Source: Nocardioides halotolerans DSM 19273 (GTDB lineage Bacteria; Actinomycetota; Actinomycetes; Propionibacteriales; Nocardioidaceae). Taken from it: a stretch of 64,000 nucleotides of DNA. Under the pieces are notes generated by a model that did not search any database, was not told the origin of the DNA, and saw only the letters and a list, made by a program, of their open reading frames with translations. The position numbers were made by a program, and so were the translations under genes. Shown piece after piece: positions 39,889 to 50,711 of the stretch. How positions within the stretch are numbered: position 1 is the stretch's first letter; each line of letters opens with the position of its first letter. The stretch lies in assembly GCF_000422805.1 (NCBI RefSeq), contig NZ_AUGT01000026.1, positions 1 through 64,000 of the forward strand. The letters are read 5' to 3'.

Positions 39889-40998
39889 ATGACTGGCAAG
39901 AGCGCCAAGGACTTCTTCCGGCCGCTGGCCGTCGGGGCACCCGAGCCGCTGCGCGAGATCCCCGCGCGGCCGAGCCGGGCCATCCACTTCTTCGACCCCA
40001 GCAACGAGAAGATGGCCTCGAAGATCCCCGACATGGTCGGCACGGTCGACGTGCTGCTGGGCAACCTCGAGGACGCGATCAAGGCCGACAACAAGCTGGC
40101 CGCGCGCGAGGGCCTGGTGAAGATCGCGAAGGACACCGCCGACCTCGGGGGGCCGGACGCGAAGACCCAGCTCTGGACCCGCGTCAACGCGCTCGACAGC
40201 CCCTGGGGCCTCGACGACCTCACCACCCTCGTCCCCGAGATCGGCGACCGGCTCGACGTGGTGATGGTCCCCAAGGTGCAGGGCGCCGAGGACATCCACT
40301 ACGTCGACCGGCTGCTCGCCCAGCTCGAGGCCAAGGCCGGCCTCGACCGGCCGATCCTCGTCCACGCGATCCTCGAGACGGCGCGCGGCGTCGCGAACGT
40401 CGAGGAGATCTGCGCCGCCAGCCCGCGCATGCAGGGTCTGTCCCTCGGCCCGGCCGACCTGGCCGCCGACCGGCGCATGAAGACCACCCGGGTCGGCGGC
40501 GGCCACCCCGGCTACCTGGTCCGCGAGGACCCGCCCCGCGTCGACGGCGTGGCCAACCTCGAGGCCAGCCGCGCGACGTACCAGCAAGACCTGTGGCACT
40601 ACACGATCTCGCGCATGGTGGACGCCTGCGCGATGCACGGCATCTACCCCTACTACGGCCCGTTCGGCGACATCGCCGACGTCGTGGCGTGCGAGGACCA
40701 GTTCCGCAACGCGTTCCTGCTCGGCTGCGTCGGCACCTGGTCGCTGCACCCCAAGCAGATCGCGATCGCGAACAGGGTCTTCAGCCCCAGCGTCGAGGAC
40801 GTCGCGCACGCGCGCCGGGTGGTGGCGGCCATGGGTGACGGCACCGGCGCGGTGATGCTCGACGGCAAGATGGAGGACGACGCCTCCCTCAAGCAGTGCC
40901 TGGTGATGGTCGAGCTCGCCGAGCAGCTGGCGGCGATCGACCCCGAGCTGAAGAAGCAGTACGACGCCATCGAGACCGACGCGGAGGCCGGCGCGTGA
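39889..40998 (+). CDS. HpcH/HpaI-family CoA-ester lyase, malyl-CoA-lyase-like
   Basis: 369 residues from the ATG at 39889. The TIM-barrel motifs are RAIHFFDPSNEKMASKIPDM, DVLLGNLEDAIKADNKLAAR (metal-binding Glu-Asp pair), TQLWTRVNALDSPWGLDDLT (with the substrate Arg) and HAILETARGVANVEEICAAS (catalytic Glu). FLLGCVGTWSLHPKQIAIAN is the C-terminal motif shared with L-malyl-CoA/beta-methylmalyl-CoA lyases. It probably cleaves or makes a malyl-CoA-type ester by a retro-aldol reaction. It is overlapped by a second, shorter lyase gene, so the two may form a hetero-complex or act in succession. Confidence 0.9.
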   Translation: MTGKSAKDFFRPLAVGAPEPLREIPARPSRAIHFFDPSNEKMASKIPDMVGTVDVLLGNLEDAIKADNKLAAREGLVKIAKDTADLGGPDAKTQLWTRVNALDSPWGLDDLTTLVPEIGDRLDVVMVPKVQGAEDIHYVDRLLAQLEAKAGLDRPILVHAILETARGVANVEEICAASPRMQGLSLGPADLAADRRMKTTRVGGGHPGYLVREDPPRVDGVANLEASRATYQQDLWHYTISRMVDACAMHGIYPYYGPFGDIADVVACEDQFRNAFLLGCVGTWSLHPKQIAIANRVFSPSVEDVAHARRVVAAMGDGTGAVMLDGKMEDDASLKQCLVMVELAEQLAAIDPELKKQYDAIETDAEAGA

Positions 40999-41855
40999 GC
41001 GAGGACATCTCGCCGCTGCGCAGCGTCCTCTACATGCCGGGCTCCAACGACCGGGCGCTCGAGAAGGCGAAGTCGATCCCCTGCGACGGGCTCATCCTCG
41101 ACCTCGAGGACGCCGTCGCCCCCGACGCCAAGCCCGCGGCGCGCGAGGCGGCATGCGCCGCGGCGGCGAGCGGCGACTACGGCAGCCGCACCGTCACCAT
41201 CCGTGTCAACGGGCTCGGCACCCCGTGGCACGACGACGACCTCGTCGCGGCCGCGCAGGCCGGGCCGCACGCGGTCGTCGTGCCCAAGGTGAGCAGCGCC
41301 GCCGACGTGGAGCGGCTCGTCAGCGCGCTCGAGAAGGCCGGCGCCCCCGACCACACGACGCTGTGGGCGATGATCGAGACACCCGTCGCGATCCTCGACG
41401 CGCTGGCGATCGCCAGGGCCTCGCAGCGTCTCTCCGCGCTGGTGCTCGGCACCAACGACCTCGTCAAGGAGCTGTACGCCGCGCACGTGCCCGGCCGGGC
41501 ACCGATCCTGCCGAGCCTGCACACCGCGCTGCTCGCCGGCCGGGCTGCCGGCCTGGCGGTGCTCGACGGCGTCTACAACGACGTGAAGGACACCGACGGC
41601 TTCCTGGCCGAGTGCCGGCAGGGCCGCGAGCTGGGCTTCGACGGCAAGACGCTCATCCACCCGGGCCAGGTCGAGGGGGCCAACGAGGTCTTCGCGCCCA
41701 GCGAGCAGGAGGTCGCCGACGCGCGCGAGGTGATCGATGCTTGGAACGCCGCAGGAGGCAGCGGGGTCGTCACCGTCAACGGCCGGATGATCGAGGCGCT
41801 CCACGTCGAGTCGGCCCAGCGCGTCCTCGAGCTCGATGCCGCGGTCGGCAGGTAG
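40995..41855 (+). CDS. CoA-ester lyase, CitE-like
   Basis: 286 residues from a GTG overlapping the previous stop. CitE-type motifs: LRSVLYMPGSNDRALEKAKS, CDGLILDLEDAVAPDAKPAA (metal-binding Glu-Asp), TVTIRVNGLGTPWHDDDLVA, WAMIETPVAILDALAIARAS and GFDGKTLIHPGQVEGANEVF. The length is that of CitE or stand-alone citramalyl-CoA lyases. Without citrate-lyase gamma or alpha genes nearby, a citrate lyase complex is unlikely. A role in degrading C5/C4 acyl-CoA esters is plausible (for example citramalyl-CoA). The pair of unequal lyases is the notable feature. Confidence 0.9.
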   Translation: MSEDISPLRSVLYMPGSNDRALEKAKSIPCDGLILDLEDAVAPDAKPAAREAACAAAASGDYGSRTVTIRVNGLGTPWHDDDLVAAAQAGPHAVVVPKVSSAADVERLVSALEKAGAPDHTTLWAMIETPVAILDALAIARASQRLSALVLGTNDLVKELYAAHVPGRAPILPSLHTALLAGRAAGLAVLDGVYNDVKDTDGFLAECRQGRELGFDGKTLIHPGQVEGANEVFAPSEQEVADAREVIDAWNAAGGSGVVTVNGRMIEALHVESAQRVLELDAAVGR

Positions 41856-41910
41856 CAGCCGTCGTGCGACCGGAGGTTTCCCGCCCGGCCCGGTGGGGCA
41901 GGTTCGGCAG

Positions 41911-43023
41911 GTGACTCTCCCCCGTTCCGTCCGCGTCGTCGCGGCCTCCCTCGTCCTCGGCCTCGCCGCCGCCCTCCTCGTCGCCGTCTCGCCGTCGCCC
42001 GCCCTCGCCGGCCTCGGGCACCACGGCCAGCACGACAAGAAGCGCAAGAAGGGCAAGGTGGTCTGGGACTCGACCTCGTTCTACGCCGGCTCCGGAGCCG
42101 TCGCCGCCCACGGCAAGGTGCCCGGCGGCAAGAAGAAGGTGAAGCTGCAGGTCAAGCTGCCCGGTGGCTGGCACACCTTCGCGAGCACCAAGAGCAGCCG
42201 CAAGGGCACGTTCTCCATTGCCGGCACCCTCAACTGGTACGGCAGCCACAAGGTGCGCGTCTCCACGTCGGGCCGCCACCGCTTCAACCGCAGCACCAAG
42301 GTCAACGTCTTCTACACCTACGCACCGCGCGGCAACCCCGCCGACCACGTCTTCCTCAACCACCAGGGCGTCCGCTACTCGTTCAACCCCTGCAAGACGG
42401 TGCGCTACGCCGTCAACGGTGACGACGTCGGCCCGTTCGGCGTGCTGTTCGCGCAGATGGTGATGGCGCAGACGTCGATGGCCACCGGCATCCCGGTCAG
42501 GTACGTCGGCCTCTCCCACCAGATCCCGTTCCAGACCGACGAGACGAGGCTGCCGGGCAACCAGGACCTGCTGATCGCCTTCGCCGACGAGACCGAGATG
42601 CCCGACTTCGTCACGCGCTCGGCGCTCGGGTTCGGCGGCCCGGTCCAGCTGAGGCCCGCGCGCGACGGCCGCCACCGCCGGGTGTGGGAGGCGACGCAGT
42701 CGGCGGTCGTCTTCGACACCAACAAGTGGTACGGCACCGACCTCGAGCAGGCCTTCGTGGGCAAGAAGCCGCTCTGGGGCGAGGTCATGCTCCACGAGTT
42801 CGGTCACGCGTTCGGCCTCGACCACTCCAACGGCCCCGACCAGATCATGTACTGGCAGGCCGGCAACGGCGTCTACCCCGACGGCTACTTCCGCGCCCTC
42901 TACGGCGCCGGCGACCTCGCCGGCCTGGCGACCGACGGCCTCGGGCAGGGCTGCTTCCGGCGGGTCACCCGGTTCCGCGACGGCGCCCCGGCGCGCATCG
43001 CGGCACCGCGCCCGCTGCCGTAG
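41911..43023 (+). CDS. Secreted metzincin-like metalloprotease
   Basis: 370 residues from the GTG at 41911. The signal peptide is LPRSVRVVAASLVLGLAAAL followed by AVSPSPALA. Next is a Lys/Gly-rich domain (about residues 35-130; KKVKLQVKLPGGWHTFASTK) that looks like an Ig-like or carbohydrate-binding fold. Then comes a protease domain with EVMLHEFGHAFGLDHSNGPD, the H-E-x-x-H-x-x-G-x-x-H zinc motif of matrixins, followed by a Met-turn candidate DQIMYWQAG. It is probably exported and digests extracellular protein. The 3' end faces the M48 gene. Confidence 0.9.
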   Translation: MTLPRSVRVVAASLVLGLAAALLVAVSPSPALAGLGHHGQHDKKRKKGKVVWDSTSFYAGSGAVAAHGKVPGGKKKVKLQVKLPGGWHTFASTKSSRKGTFSIAGTLNWYGSHKVRVSTSGRHRFNRSTKVNVFYTYAPRGNPADHVFLNHQGVRYSFNPCKTVRYAVNGDDVGPFGVLFAQMVMAQTSMATGIPVRYVGLSHQIPFQTDETRLPGNQDLLIAFADETEMPDFVTRSALGFGGPVQLRPARDGRHRRVWEATQSAVVFDTNKWYGTDLEQAFVGKKPLWGEVMLHEFGHAFGLDHSNGPDQIMYWQAGNGVYPDGYFRALYGAGDLAGLATDGLGQGCFRRVTRFRDGAPARIAAPRPLP

Positions 43024-43066
43024 CCCTCAGCGGCGTACGCCGCGACCGGGTCTGGACGCCCTTCGC

Positions 43067-44083
43067 TCAGTCCCGGTTGCGGCGCAGCTGTTCGTCGAGC
43101 CAGAGCTTGGCGCCGCCGGCCACCCCGGCCAGGTCGTGCACCAGCTTGCCGAGCGCGTCCTGCGAGGAGCGGAACGCCTCGGAGTAGGAGTCGGCCGCCT
43201 CCTTCGCCGCCTCCGAGATCCTTGCGTCGCCGTCACCGTCGCGGCGCGGGTAGTCGCCGCCGAGGATCGCGGTGTACTCCCCCGACTCCACCCAGCGCCG
43301 CTGCTCGGCGGCCCGGACGACGGCGTAGGGGTGGGAGCGGCCCTCGACCAGCAGCAGCTTGAGCACCGAGTCGCGGATGTCGTCGGCCTCGAGGTACTCC
43401 GCCCCTTGGGCGAAGAAGGCCGTCTGGTCGAGCTCCGAGAGGTCACCTGACCCGCTGGCGAGCTTCATGTGCACCCGGTAGGCGACCGCAGGGTCCTGGG
43501 TGGCGAGCAGCCCGGCGCGGTCCGCGGAGAGCTCCGACTTGCGAGACCACTCGGTGAGGGCGGCGACGATCATCCGGAAGCCGATCCCGCCGATCGGGAT
43601 GGATCGCCAGAAGCCGGTCACGCTGCCCAGCCACATCAGCAGGGTGCGGTAGACGGCGTGACCGCTCAGCGCATGCCCGAGCTCGTGGGCCACGATGTAG
43701 CGCATCTCCTCCTCGTCGAGGAGGTCGAGCAGGGCGGAGTTGATCACGATGATCGGCCTGTCCATGCCGATGCAGAAGGCGTTGGTGAAGGGGCTGTTGC
43801 GCACGTAGAGCTCGGGGAGCTCCTCGGCGTCGAGCACCCGGCCCACCTCGGCCAGCAACCGACTCAGCCCCGCGAACTGCCGGTCGTCGACGCGGATCGC
43901 ACCCCCGAGGTAGTCGAGCCGGATCCGGCGCTCCTTGATGAAGCCCGAGAGCCCCTTGAGGATCGTGTCGAAGCCCCTCAGCTTGCGCAGCGCGACGAGC
44001 GCTCCGCGGTCTGCGGGGTGCTCCCACGCCCGCGAGCTGATGCCGGTCAGGGTCACCCGGGGCCGGGTCGGAGTGCTCGTCAC
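43067..44083 (-). CDS. M48-family metallopeptidase
   Basis: 338 residues. The zinc motif is YIVAHELGHALSGHAVYRTL, and the third ligand is in KSELSADRAGLLATQ. Two hydrophobic stretches (LLMWLGSVTGFW, then IPIGGIGFRMIVAALTEW) suggest loose or single membrane attachment, as in the HtpX-like and Ste24-like members. The C-terminal part (YTAILGGDYPRRDGDGDARI, then a helical tail) is not conserved. It probably degrades misfolded or surface-bound protein. It is one of two metalloproteases placed end to end here, the other being secreted. Confidence 0.88.
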   Translation of the reverse strand: MTSTPTRPRVTLTGISSRAWEHPADRGALVALRKLRGFDTILKGLSGFIKERRIRLDYLGGAIRVDDRQFAGLSRLLAEVGRVLDAEELPELYVRNSPFTNAFCIGMDRPIIVINSALLDLLDEEEMRYIVAHELGHALSGHAVYRTLLMWLGSVTGFWRSIPIGGIGFRMIVAALTEWSRKSELSADRAGLLATQDPAVAYRVHMKLASGSGDLSELDQTAFFAQGAEYLEADDIRDSVLKLLLVEGRSHPYAVVRAAEQRRWVESGEYTAILGGDYPRRDGDGDARISEAAKEAADSYSEAFRSSQDALGKLVHDLAGVAGGAKLWLDEQLRRNRD

Positions 44084-44092
44084 GTGCTCAGA

Positions 44093-44668
44093 CTAGGCAG
44101 ACGGGGGTGGTTCCCACCCCGGATCGCGACCGATGAACCCCAGCATCCTCGACTGTGCATCAGCGTCCTCCGGTACGTCGACGGGCGGCCCGTACTGACC
44201 GCTCTGACGCATCACGTCGGCGATGGGCTCCATCCCGGCCAGCATGGTCGCGCAGCGCTCCGGGTCGAGGGTGTCGTCCTGGCCGGTGGCCCGGGCGAGG
44301 TCCCAGGTGTGCATGAACACGTCGGCGGTGAAGAACTGCGAGACCGCCTGCGGCAGCGGCACCGAGCCGAGGTGCGGGTTGGTGAGCGACCGGCCGGACG
44401 AGCCGGGGTCGTCGAGCAGCGCCTGCACCTCGGACTGCAGGTGACGCCACGCCCCCGCGGGGTCCCCGTCCACCGACGGCCCGGGCGGCAGCGCGACCCC
44501 GGCGCCGGAGGAGAGGAACGCCGGGAACCACTCGACGAGGTGGCGGACGACATCGCGTGCCGTCCACTCCGCCACCGGTGACGGGTCGTCCCACTGGTCG
44601 GGGCGCAAGCCGGCGGCGACCGCGCCGAACCGGCCGCCGATCTCACGGAACTCCTGCGCGGGGGTCAT
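44093..44668 (-). CDS. TIGR03086-type DinB-like protein
   Basis: 191 residues of the DinB/mycothiol-dependent fold, TIGR03086 group. It shows WTARDVVRHLVEWFPAFLSS with the first His of the metal triad, and FTADVFMHTWDLARATGQDD with the second and third (H-x-W-D). Members often bind a metal and use mycothiol, but few have a known reaction. The length is normal for the family. It is nine bases after the M48 gene start on the same strand, so one transcript with the M48 gene and the membrane protein upstream is possible. Confidence 0.85.
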   Translation of the reverse strand: MTPAQEFREIGGRFGAVAAGLRPDQWDDPSPVAEWTARDVVRHLVEWFPAFLSSGAGVALPPGPSVDGDPAGAWRHLQSEVQALLDDPGSSGRSLTNPHLGSVPLPQAVSQFFTADVFMHTWDLARATGQDDTLDPERCATMLAGMEPIADVMRQSGQYGPPVDVPEDADAQSRMLGFIGRDPGWEPPPSA

Positions 44669-44693
44669 GGCGGTCCGACCACGTCAGCCTGCC

Positions 44694-45185
44694 TCACTCA
44701 TCGGAGGTGCGGGTCGGGTCGTCCATCGTCATGAACCGCCACACCAGCCCGTGGGCGACCAGCACCAGCAGGATGAGCAGGATCGCCTCCACCTGGATGC
44801 CGCGGAGGTTGAGCCGCGAGCCGATCTCCGGCGCGACCCCCGTGAGGGCGACGAGGGCGTAGAGCACCACCGCGGCGATCCGGTGCGGACGGTCGTCCAC
44901 ACCCGAGCGGGTGCTGTGCTGCAGCGCGCGCAGCGTCGTCACCAGGCCGACCGCCGCCACGACCACGAAGCTGACCCGCCAGAACGGCGTCGAGCCCGCC
45001 TGGCCGACCTGCGCGAAGAGCCCCATCAGCCCGGGCAGCAGGAACGAGAGGTAGACACCGCCGACCGCGGTCCGGGTCCCGGGGTCGCGCAGCCAGCGCG
45101 GGTTGGCCTGCAGCAGGCTCCACCAGAAGCCGAGCAACGCGAAGCAGGTGGCTGAGAACAGCGCGTAGAACGTGCTGACATCCAT
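44694..45185 (-). CDS. Four-helix membrane protein of unknown function
   Basis: 163 residues with four to five hydrophobic helices: FYALFSATCFALLGFWWSLL, GVYLSFLLPGLMGLFAQVG, WRVSFVVVAAVGLVTTLRAL, AAVVLYALVALTGVAPEI and AILLILLVLVAHGLVWRF. Charged loops are short. I do not recognise a family and no transport motif is visible. The start is ATG at 45185 (MDVSTFYALF). It lies 20 bases beyond the hutU stop on the same strand, and it runs in the same direction as the TIGR03086 gene. Confidence 0.7.
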   Translation of the reverse strand: MDVSTFYALFSATCFALLGFWWSLLQANPRWLRDPGTRTAVGGVYLSFLLPGLMGLFAQVGQAGSTPFWRVSFVVVAAVGLVTTLRALQHSTRSGVDDRPHRIAAVVLYALVALTGVAPEIGSRLNLRGIQVEAILLILLVLVAHGLVWRFMTMDDPTRTSDE

Positions 45186-45205
45186 GGGCGGAAACTACGC
45201 CCGCC

Positions 45206-46869
<1,664 letters not shown>

Positions 46870-46873
<4 letters not shown>

Positions 46874-48429
46874 GCCAGGTCTCCGATCACTTCTTCGACG
46901 GCGGTGAGGACGGCGCCCGACTCGACCAGCCGGACGGCGGCCTCGATCTCGGGCGCGAGGTGGCGGTCCGGGCCGGGGCCGTCGACGCCGTTGCTGCGCA
47001 GCAGGGCGACCACCGCGGCGGTGGCCGGCGCCGGCTCGAGCGGCGCGCGCAGGTCGAGCGCGCGGGCGGCGGCCAGCAGCTCGACGGCGACGACGCGGGT
47101 GAGGCCGTCGACCGAGCGGCGCAGCTTGCGGGCGGCGTTCCAGCCCATCGACACGTGGTCCTCCTGCATGGCGCTGGAGGGGATCGAGTCGACCGAGGCC
47201 GGCACCGCGAGCCGCTTCAGCTCCGAGACGATCGCGGCCTGGGTGTACTGCGCGATCATCAGCCCGCTGTCGACACCGGGGTCGCTCGCCAGGAACGGCG
47301 GCAGGTCGTGGCTGCGGGTCTTGTCGAGGAAGCGGTCCGTGCGCCGCTCGCTGATCGAGGCGACGTCGGCGGCGACGATGGCCAGGAAGTCGAGCACGTA
47401 GCCGAGCGGCGCGCCGTGGAAGTTGCCGTTGGACTCGACGCGGCCCTCCTCCACGAGCACCACGGGGTTGTCGATCGCGGACGCCAGCTCGCGCCCGGCG
47501 ACCGTGGCGGCGTGCTCGACGGTGTCGCGGGCGGCGCCGTGCACCTGGGGCGAGCAGCGCAGCGAGTAGGCGTCCTGGACCCGGTGGAACTTGTCCTCGC
47601 GGTGGCTCGCCATCACGCCGGACCCCGCGAGCACGGCCGTGAGGTTGGCGGCCGAGAGCGCCTGGCCGACCTGCGGCCGCAGCGCCTGCAGCTCCGCGGC
47701 GAAGACCCGGTCGGTGCCCATCTGCGCCTCGACGCTCATCGCGGCGGCGACGTCCGCGGTGCGCAGCAGCCGGCGGAGGTCGGCGACCGCCATGACCAGC
47801 ATCCCGAGCATCCCGTCGGTGCCGTTGATGAGGGCGAGCCCCTCCTTGGCCTCGAGCTCGACCGGCGTCAGACCCGCGGCGGCGAGGGCGTCGGCGGCGG
47901 GGAGGAGGGCGCCCGAGGCGTCGCGGACCGAGCCCTCGCCCATCAGCGCAAGCGCGCAGTGGGACAGCGGCGCGAGGTCGCCCGAGCAGCCGAGCGAGCC
48001 GTACTCGTGGACCACCGGCGTGATGCCGTGCGAGAGGAGGTCCGCGAGCAGCTGGGCGGTCTCGCGGCGTACGCCGGTGCGACCCGTGGCCAGCGTCGAG
48101 AGCCGCAGCAGCATCAGCGCCCGCACCACCTCGCGCTCGACCTCCGGACCGGAGCCCGCGGCGTGCGAGCGCACCAGCGACCGCTGGAGCTGCGCGCGCA
48201 TGTCGGTCGGGATGTGCCGGGTCGCCAGGGCGCCGAACCCGGTCGAGATGCCGTAGGCAGGCGTCGGCGCGGCTGCGAGCTCCTCGACCACCGCACGCGC
48301 GCGGTCGATGGCGGCGAGCGCCGCCTCGCTCAGCACCACGGGTGCACCACCGCGGGCGACCGCGACGACGTCCTCGGGCGCCAGGGCGCCGACGTCGACG
48401 GTGACCGCAGCTGCACGCTCGGAAGACAT
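46870..48429 (-). CDS. hutH: Histidine ammonia-lyase
   Basis: 519 residues from the ATG at 48429. The lyase core is [60 protein letters not shown], and the C-terminal [20 protein letters not shown]. The MIO prosthetic group forms from three residues, here Cys-Ser-Gly where many enzymes have Ala-Ser-Gly; I believe CSG also occurs in actinobacterial lyases. The reaction is loss of ammonia from L-histidine to urocanate, the first step of the pathway. It is the first gene of a two-gene unit with hutU, divergent from an MFS permease. Confidence 0.95.
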
Positions 48430-48506
48430 GCCTCCATCCAATCCCCCCGCCGGCGCCACCAGCCAGAGCCGCCCAGGCGCCTCTGTCTCGAATCTGAGAC
48501 CCAGGT

Positions 48507-48573
48507 GGGATAGTCCCTGACGTCTGAGCGGTGGAACCGGCGTCCCAGGGGCCCGTACGTCAGGGACTATCCC
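48507..48573. repeat. 67-bp palindromic element (GGGATAGTCC family), intergenic copy
   Basis: GGGATAGTCCCTGACGT (48507-48523) and ACGTCAGGGACTATCCC (48557-48573) are perfect 17-bp arms. It lies in the 220-base region between hutH and the divergent MFS gene, where both promoters must be. The length and arms are identical to the copy inside the M20 gene at 35317; only the loop differs. Confidence 0.9.
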
Positions 48574-48649
48574 GACCGGCCGGGCCCACGCCGTCTCGAA
48601 ACCCGCGCACCGGATGGCCGGGCCGGGGCGGACGTCGTTCAATCGGGGG

Positions 48650-49846
48650 GTGACCGCCACCGCCGACCGGACCGCCGAGGTCGGCGTACGGCGGAGGTGG
48701 GCGATGCTCGGCGCGAGCACGCTCGCGCAGGCGTCGACGGCGGTGATGGTGCACGGGCCGGCGTTCCTGATCCCGGCGCTGCACGAGCAGCAGGGGCTCT
48801 CTCTCGCGCGCGCCGGGCTGGTGGCCGCGGCGCCGATGGTCGGCACGATGCTCGCGCTGGTGCCGTGGGGCGTGGTGACCGACCGGCGCGGAGAGCGCCT
48901 CTCGCTGCTGGCCGGGCTGGCGGTCTCGGTGGTGCTCGGCGCGCTCGCGGCGCTGTCCGGGTCGGTCGTCCTCCTCGCGCTCGGGCTCGGCCTGGCCGGC
49001 CTGGCGGCGGCCAGCAGCAACGTCGCGAGCGGGCGCGTGGTCGTCGGGTGGTTCCCGGCCGGGCGCCGCGGCTTGGCGATGGGCATCCGCCAGATGGCCC
49101 AGCCCGTGGGGGTCGGCGTCGCGGCGGTCTCGATGGCGGTGGTCGCCGACCGGCACGGGCCGTACGCCGCCGTGTGGGTGCCGGTGGTCGCGTGCGGCGT
49201 CGCCGCGGTGCTGGTCGCGCTGGTGGTGCTCGACCCACCGCGCCCGGCCACCGGGTCGGGGGTGGCGCACAACCCCTACCGCGCCGACCGCTACCTGCCG
49301 CGCATCCATGGGGTGTCGGTGCTGCTGGTGGTGCCGCAGTTCGTGGTGTGGACCTTCGCGCTCGTCTGGCTGGTGCAGGACCGCGGTTGGTCACCGGCCG
49401 CCGCGGGCGGCCTGGTCGCCGGCGCCCAGGTGGCCGGAGCCGTGGGGCGGATCGGCGCCGGCCAGCTCTCCGACGTCGTGGCGAGCCGGATGCGGCCGCT
49501 GCGCTGGGTGACCGTCGCGGCCGTCGCCACGATGCTGCTGCTGGGGGCGACCGCCGGGCTCGACGCGCCCGTCGCGATCCCGCTCGTGGTGCTGGCGACC
49601 GTCGTGACGGTGGCCGACAACGGACTGGCGTTCACCGCGGTCGCCGAGCGGGCCGGACCGTTCTGGTCCGGCCGCGCCCTCGGCGTGCAGAACACCGCCC
49701 AGTTCCTCACCGCGGCCGCGGTGCCGCCCCTCGCGGGGCTGACCGTGACCTCGCTCGGCTACCCCGCGACGTTCGCGCTGGCCGCGGTCTTCCCGCTCGC
49801 CGCGCTGGCGATGGTGCCGGTGAGGGAGGAGCGCGAGCTCTCCTGA
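48650..49846 (+). CDS. MFS permease
   Basis: 398 residues from the GTG at 48650 (the ATG at 48614 is an alternative that adds twelve residues). About twelve helices. The loop 2-3 signature is VVTDRRGERLSLLAGLAVSV, and GWFPAGRRGLAMGIRQMAQP is the second conserved loop. QLSDVVASRMRPLRWVTVAA is the pseudo-repeat in the second half. It resembles CynX/NarK-type permeases more than the DHA drug exporters. It is divergent from hutH-hutU, so uptake of histidine-related compounds is possible but unproven. Its 3' end overlaps the gene at 49759 by 88 bases. Confidence 0.9.
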   Translation: MTATADRTAEVGVRRRWAMLGASTLAQASTAVMVHGPAFLIPALHEQQGLSLARAGLVAAAPMVGTMLALVPWGVVTDRRGERLSLLAGLAVSVVLGALAALSGSVVLLALGLGLAGLAAASSNVASGRVVVGWFPAGRRGLAMGIRQMAQPVGVGVAAVSMAVVADRHGPYAAVWVPVVACGVAAVLVALVVLDPPRPATGSGVAHNPYRADRYLPRIHGVSVLLVVPQFVVWTFALVWLVQDRGWSPAAAGGLVAGAQVAGAVGRIGAGQLSDVVASRMRPLRWVTVAAVATMLLLGATAGLDAPVAIPLVVLATVVTVADNGLAFTAVAERAGPFWSGRALGVQNTAQFLTAAAVPPLAGLTVTSLGYPATFALAAVFPLAALAMVPVREERELS

Positions 49847-50148
49847 CCTTGCTCCTGACCCCGCTCCTGACGCCGCTCTCGTCGCCCGCGGCCGACCCGG
49901 TGGCCGAGCGCCACGAGGCCGAAGCCGCCGACGAAGATCGACAGGGTCACCACGCCGTAGGCCAGCGGGAACTCCTGCCGCTCGAACGCCGCACCTGAGG
50001 ACTCGTTCATCGCGTCCAGCACGAGGTAGAGGGTCTGGAAGACGAACGCCCACAGGTAGGCGACGGCGTACGTCGTGTTGGCAGCCAGCCGGCTGCTCAG
50101 GAAGAAGCCGAGCGGGAACGCGCACAGGATCGTGACGACGGCGATCAT
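49759..50148 (-). CDS. Small membrane protein, convergently overlapping
   Basis: 129 residues with three helices: AVVTILCAFPLGFFLSSRLA, VAYLWAFVFQTLYLVLDAMN and AYGVVTLSIFVGGFGLVALG. The C-terminal 45 residues (RRERRQERGQEQGQESSRSS) are low-complexity and antisense to the MFS gene, so the true function is in the first 85 residues. The start at 50148 is eight bases after the stop of the gene at 50156, which supports a two-gene unit. No family is recognised. Confidence 0.6.
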   Translation of the reverse strand: MIAVVTILCAFPLGFFLSSRLAANTTYAVAYLWAFVFQTLYLVLDAMNESSGAAFERQEFPLAYGVVTLSIFVGGFGLVALGHRVGRGRRERRQERGQEQGQESSRSSLTGTIASAASGKTAASANVAG

Positions 50149-50155
50149 GGCGAGC

Positions 50156-50554
50156 TCAGTCCGTGATCGACGCGGGACGCCGGTCGGTCGAGAACATGAG
50201 CACGACCGCGACCACGGTCAGCACGACGCTCACGCCGACGAACGCCTTGATGAACATCGGCACGTCGACGAAGAACGCCGGCAGCCCGGTGAGCGTGACG
50301 ATGATGATCGCGCCGGCGGCAACGCGGAGCGCCACGCGGTTGCCGCGCCAGGCCATCACGGTCGCGACCAGGCCGATGAGACCGAGGATGCTGCCGACGA
50401 CGAGGATCGCCATCGGGGGCCCCTCCTCGCCGTCGGGTGGCGACTCGAGGACCGACGGCACGCTGGCGAGGCTGTAGAGCCCGCAGAGGACGAGCCCGAC
50501 CCTCTGCTTGGTGGTGATGGCCGAGCGGTGGGCGGTGGCGGCGATGGTGCTCAT
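50156..50554 (-). CDS. Four-helix small membrane protein
   Basis: 132 residues. The ATG at 50554 follows GGAGGAACC, one of the strongest ribosome-binding sites here. Helices: VGLVLCGLYSLASVPSVLES, MAILVVGSILGLIGLVATVM, VAAGAIIIVTLTGLPAFFVD, VGVSVVLTVVAVVLMF. No known motif. It is divergent from the response regulator and kinase pair at 50712, so it may be a target of that system, and precedes a second small membrane gene by seven bases. Confidence 0.75.
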   Translation of the reverse strand: MSTIAATAHRSAITTKQRVGLVLCGLYSLASVPSVLESPPDGEEGPPMAILVVGSILGLIGLVATVMAWRGNRVALRVAAGAIIIVTLTGLPAFFVDVPMFIKAFVGVSVVLTVVAVVLMFSTDRRPASITD

Positions 50555-50711
50555 GGTTCCTCCTGGTGGAGTCGTGGTTGACGGCTCCACGCTCGGCCCG
50601 TCCACGCCCCCTGACCCAGAGGATGCACTCCCCCTCTCCTCCCGACCAGTGCCACGACCGCGGGAACTTCTTCCCGAGCGCCCGGGGGTGCCTCGGCGCG
50701 ATGATGTGCGG

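Noticed and set aside
43030..43043. GCGGCGTACGCCGC palindrome between convergent protease genes
   Set aside because: It is a common GTACGCC-type word in this DNA. The gap is only 43 bases and no extended stem is present, so I do not call a terminator.
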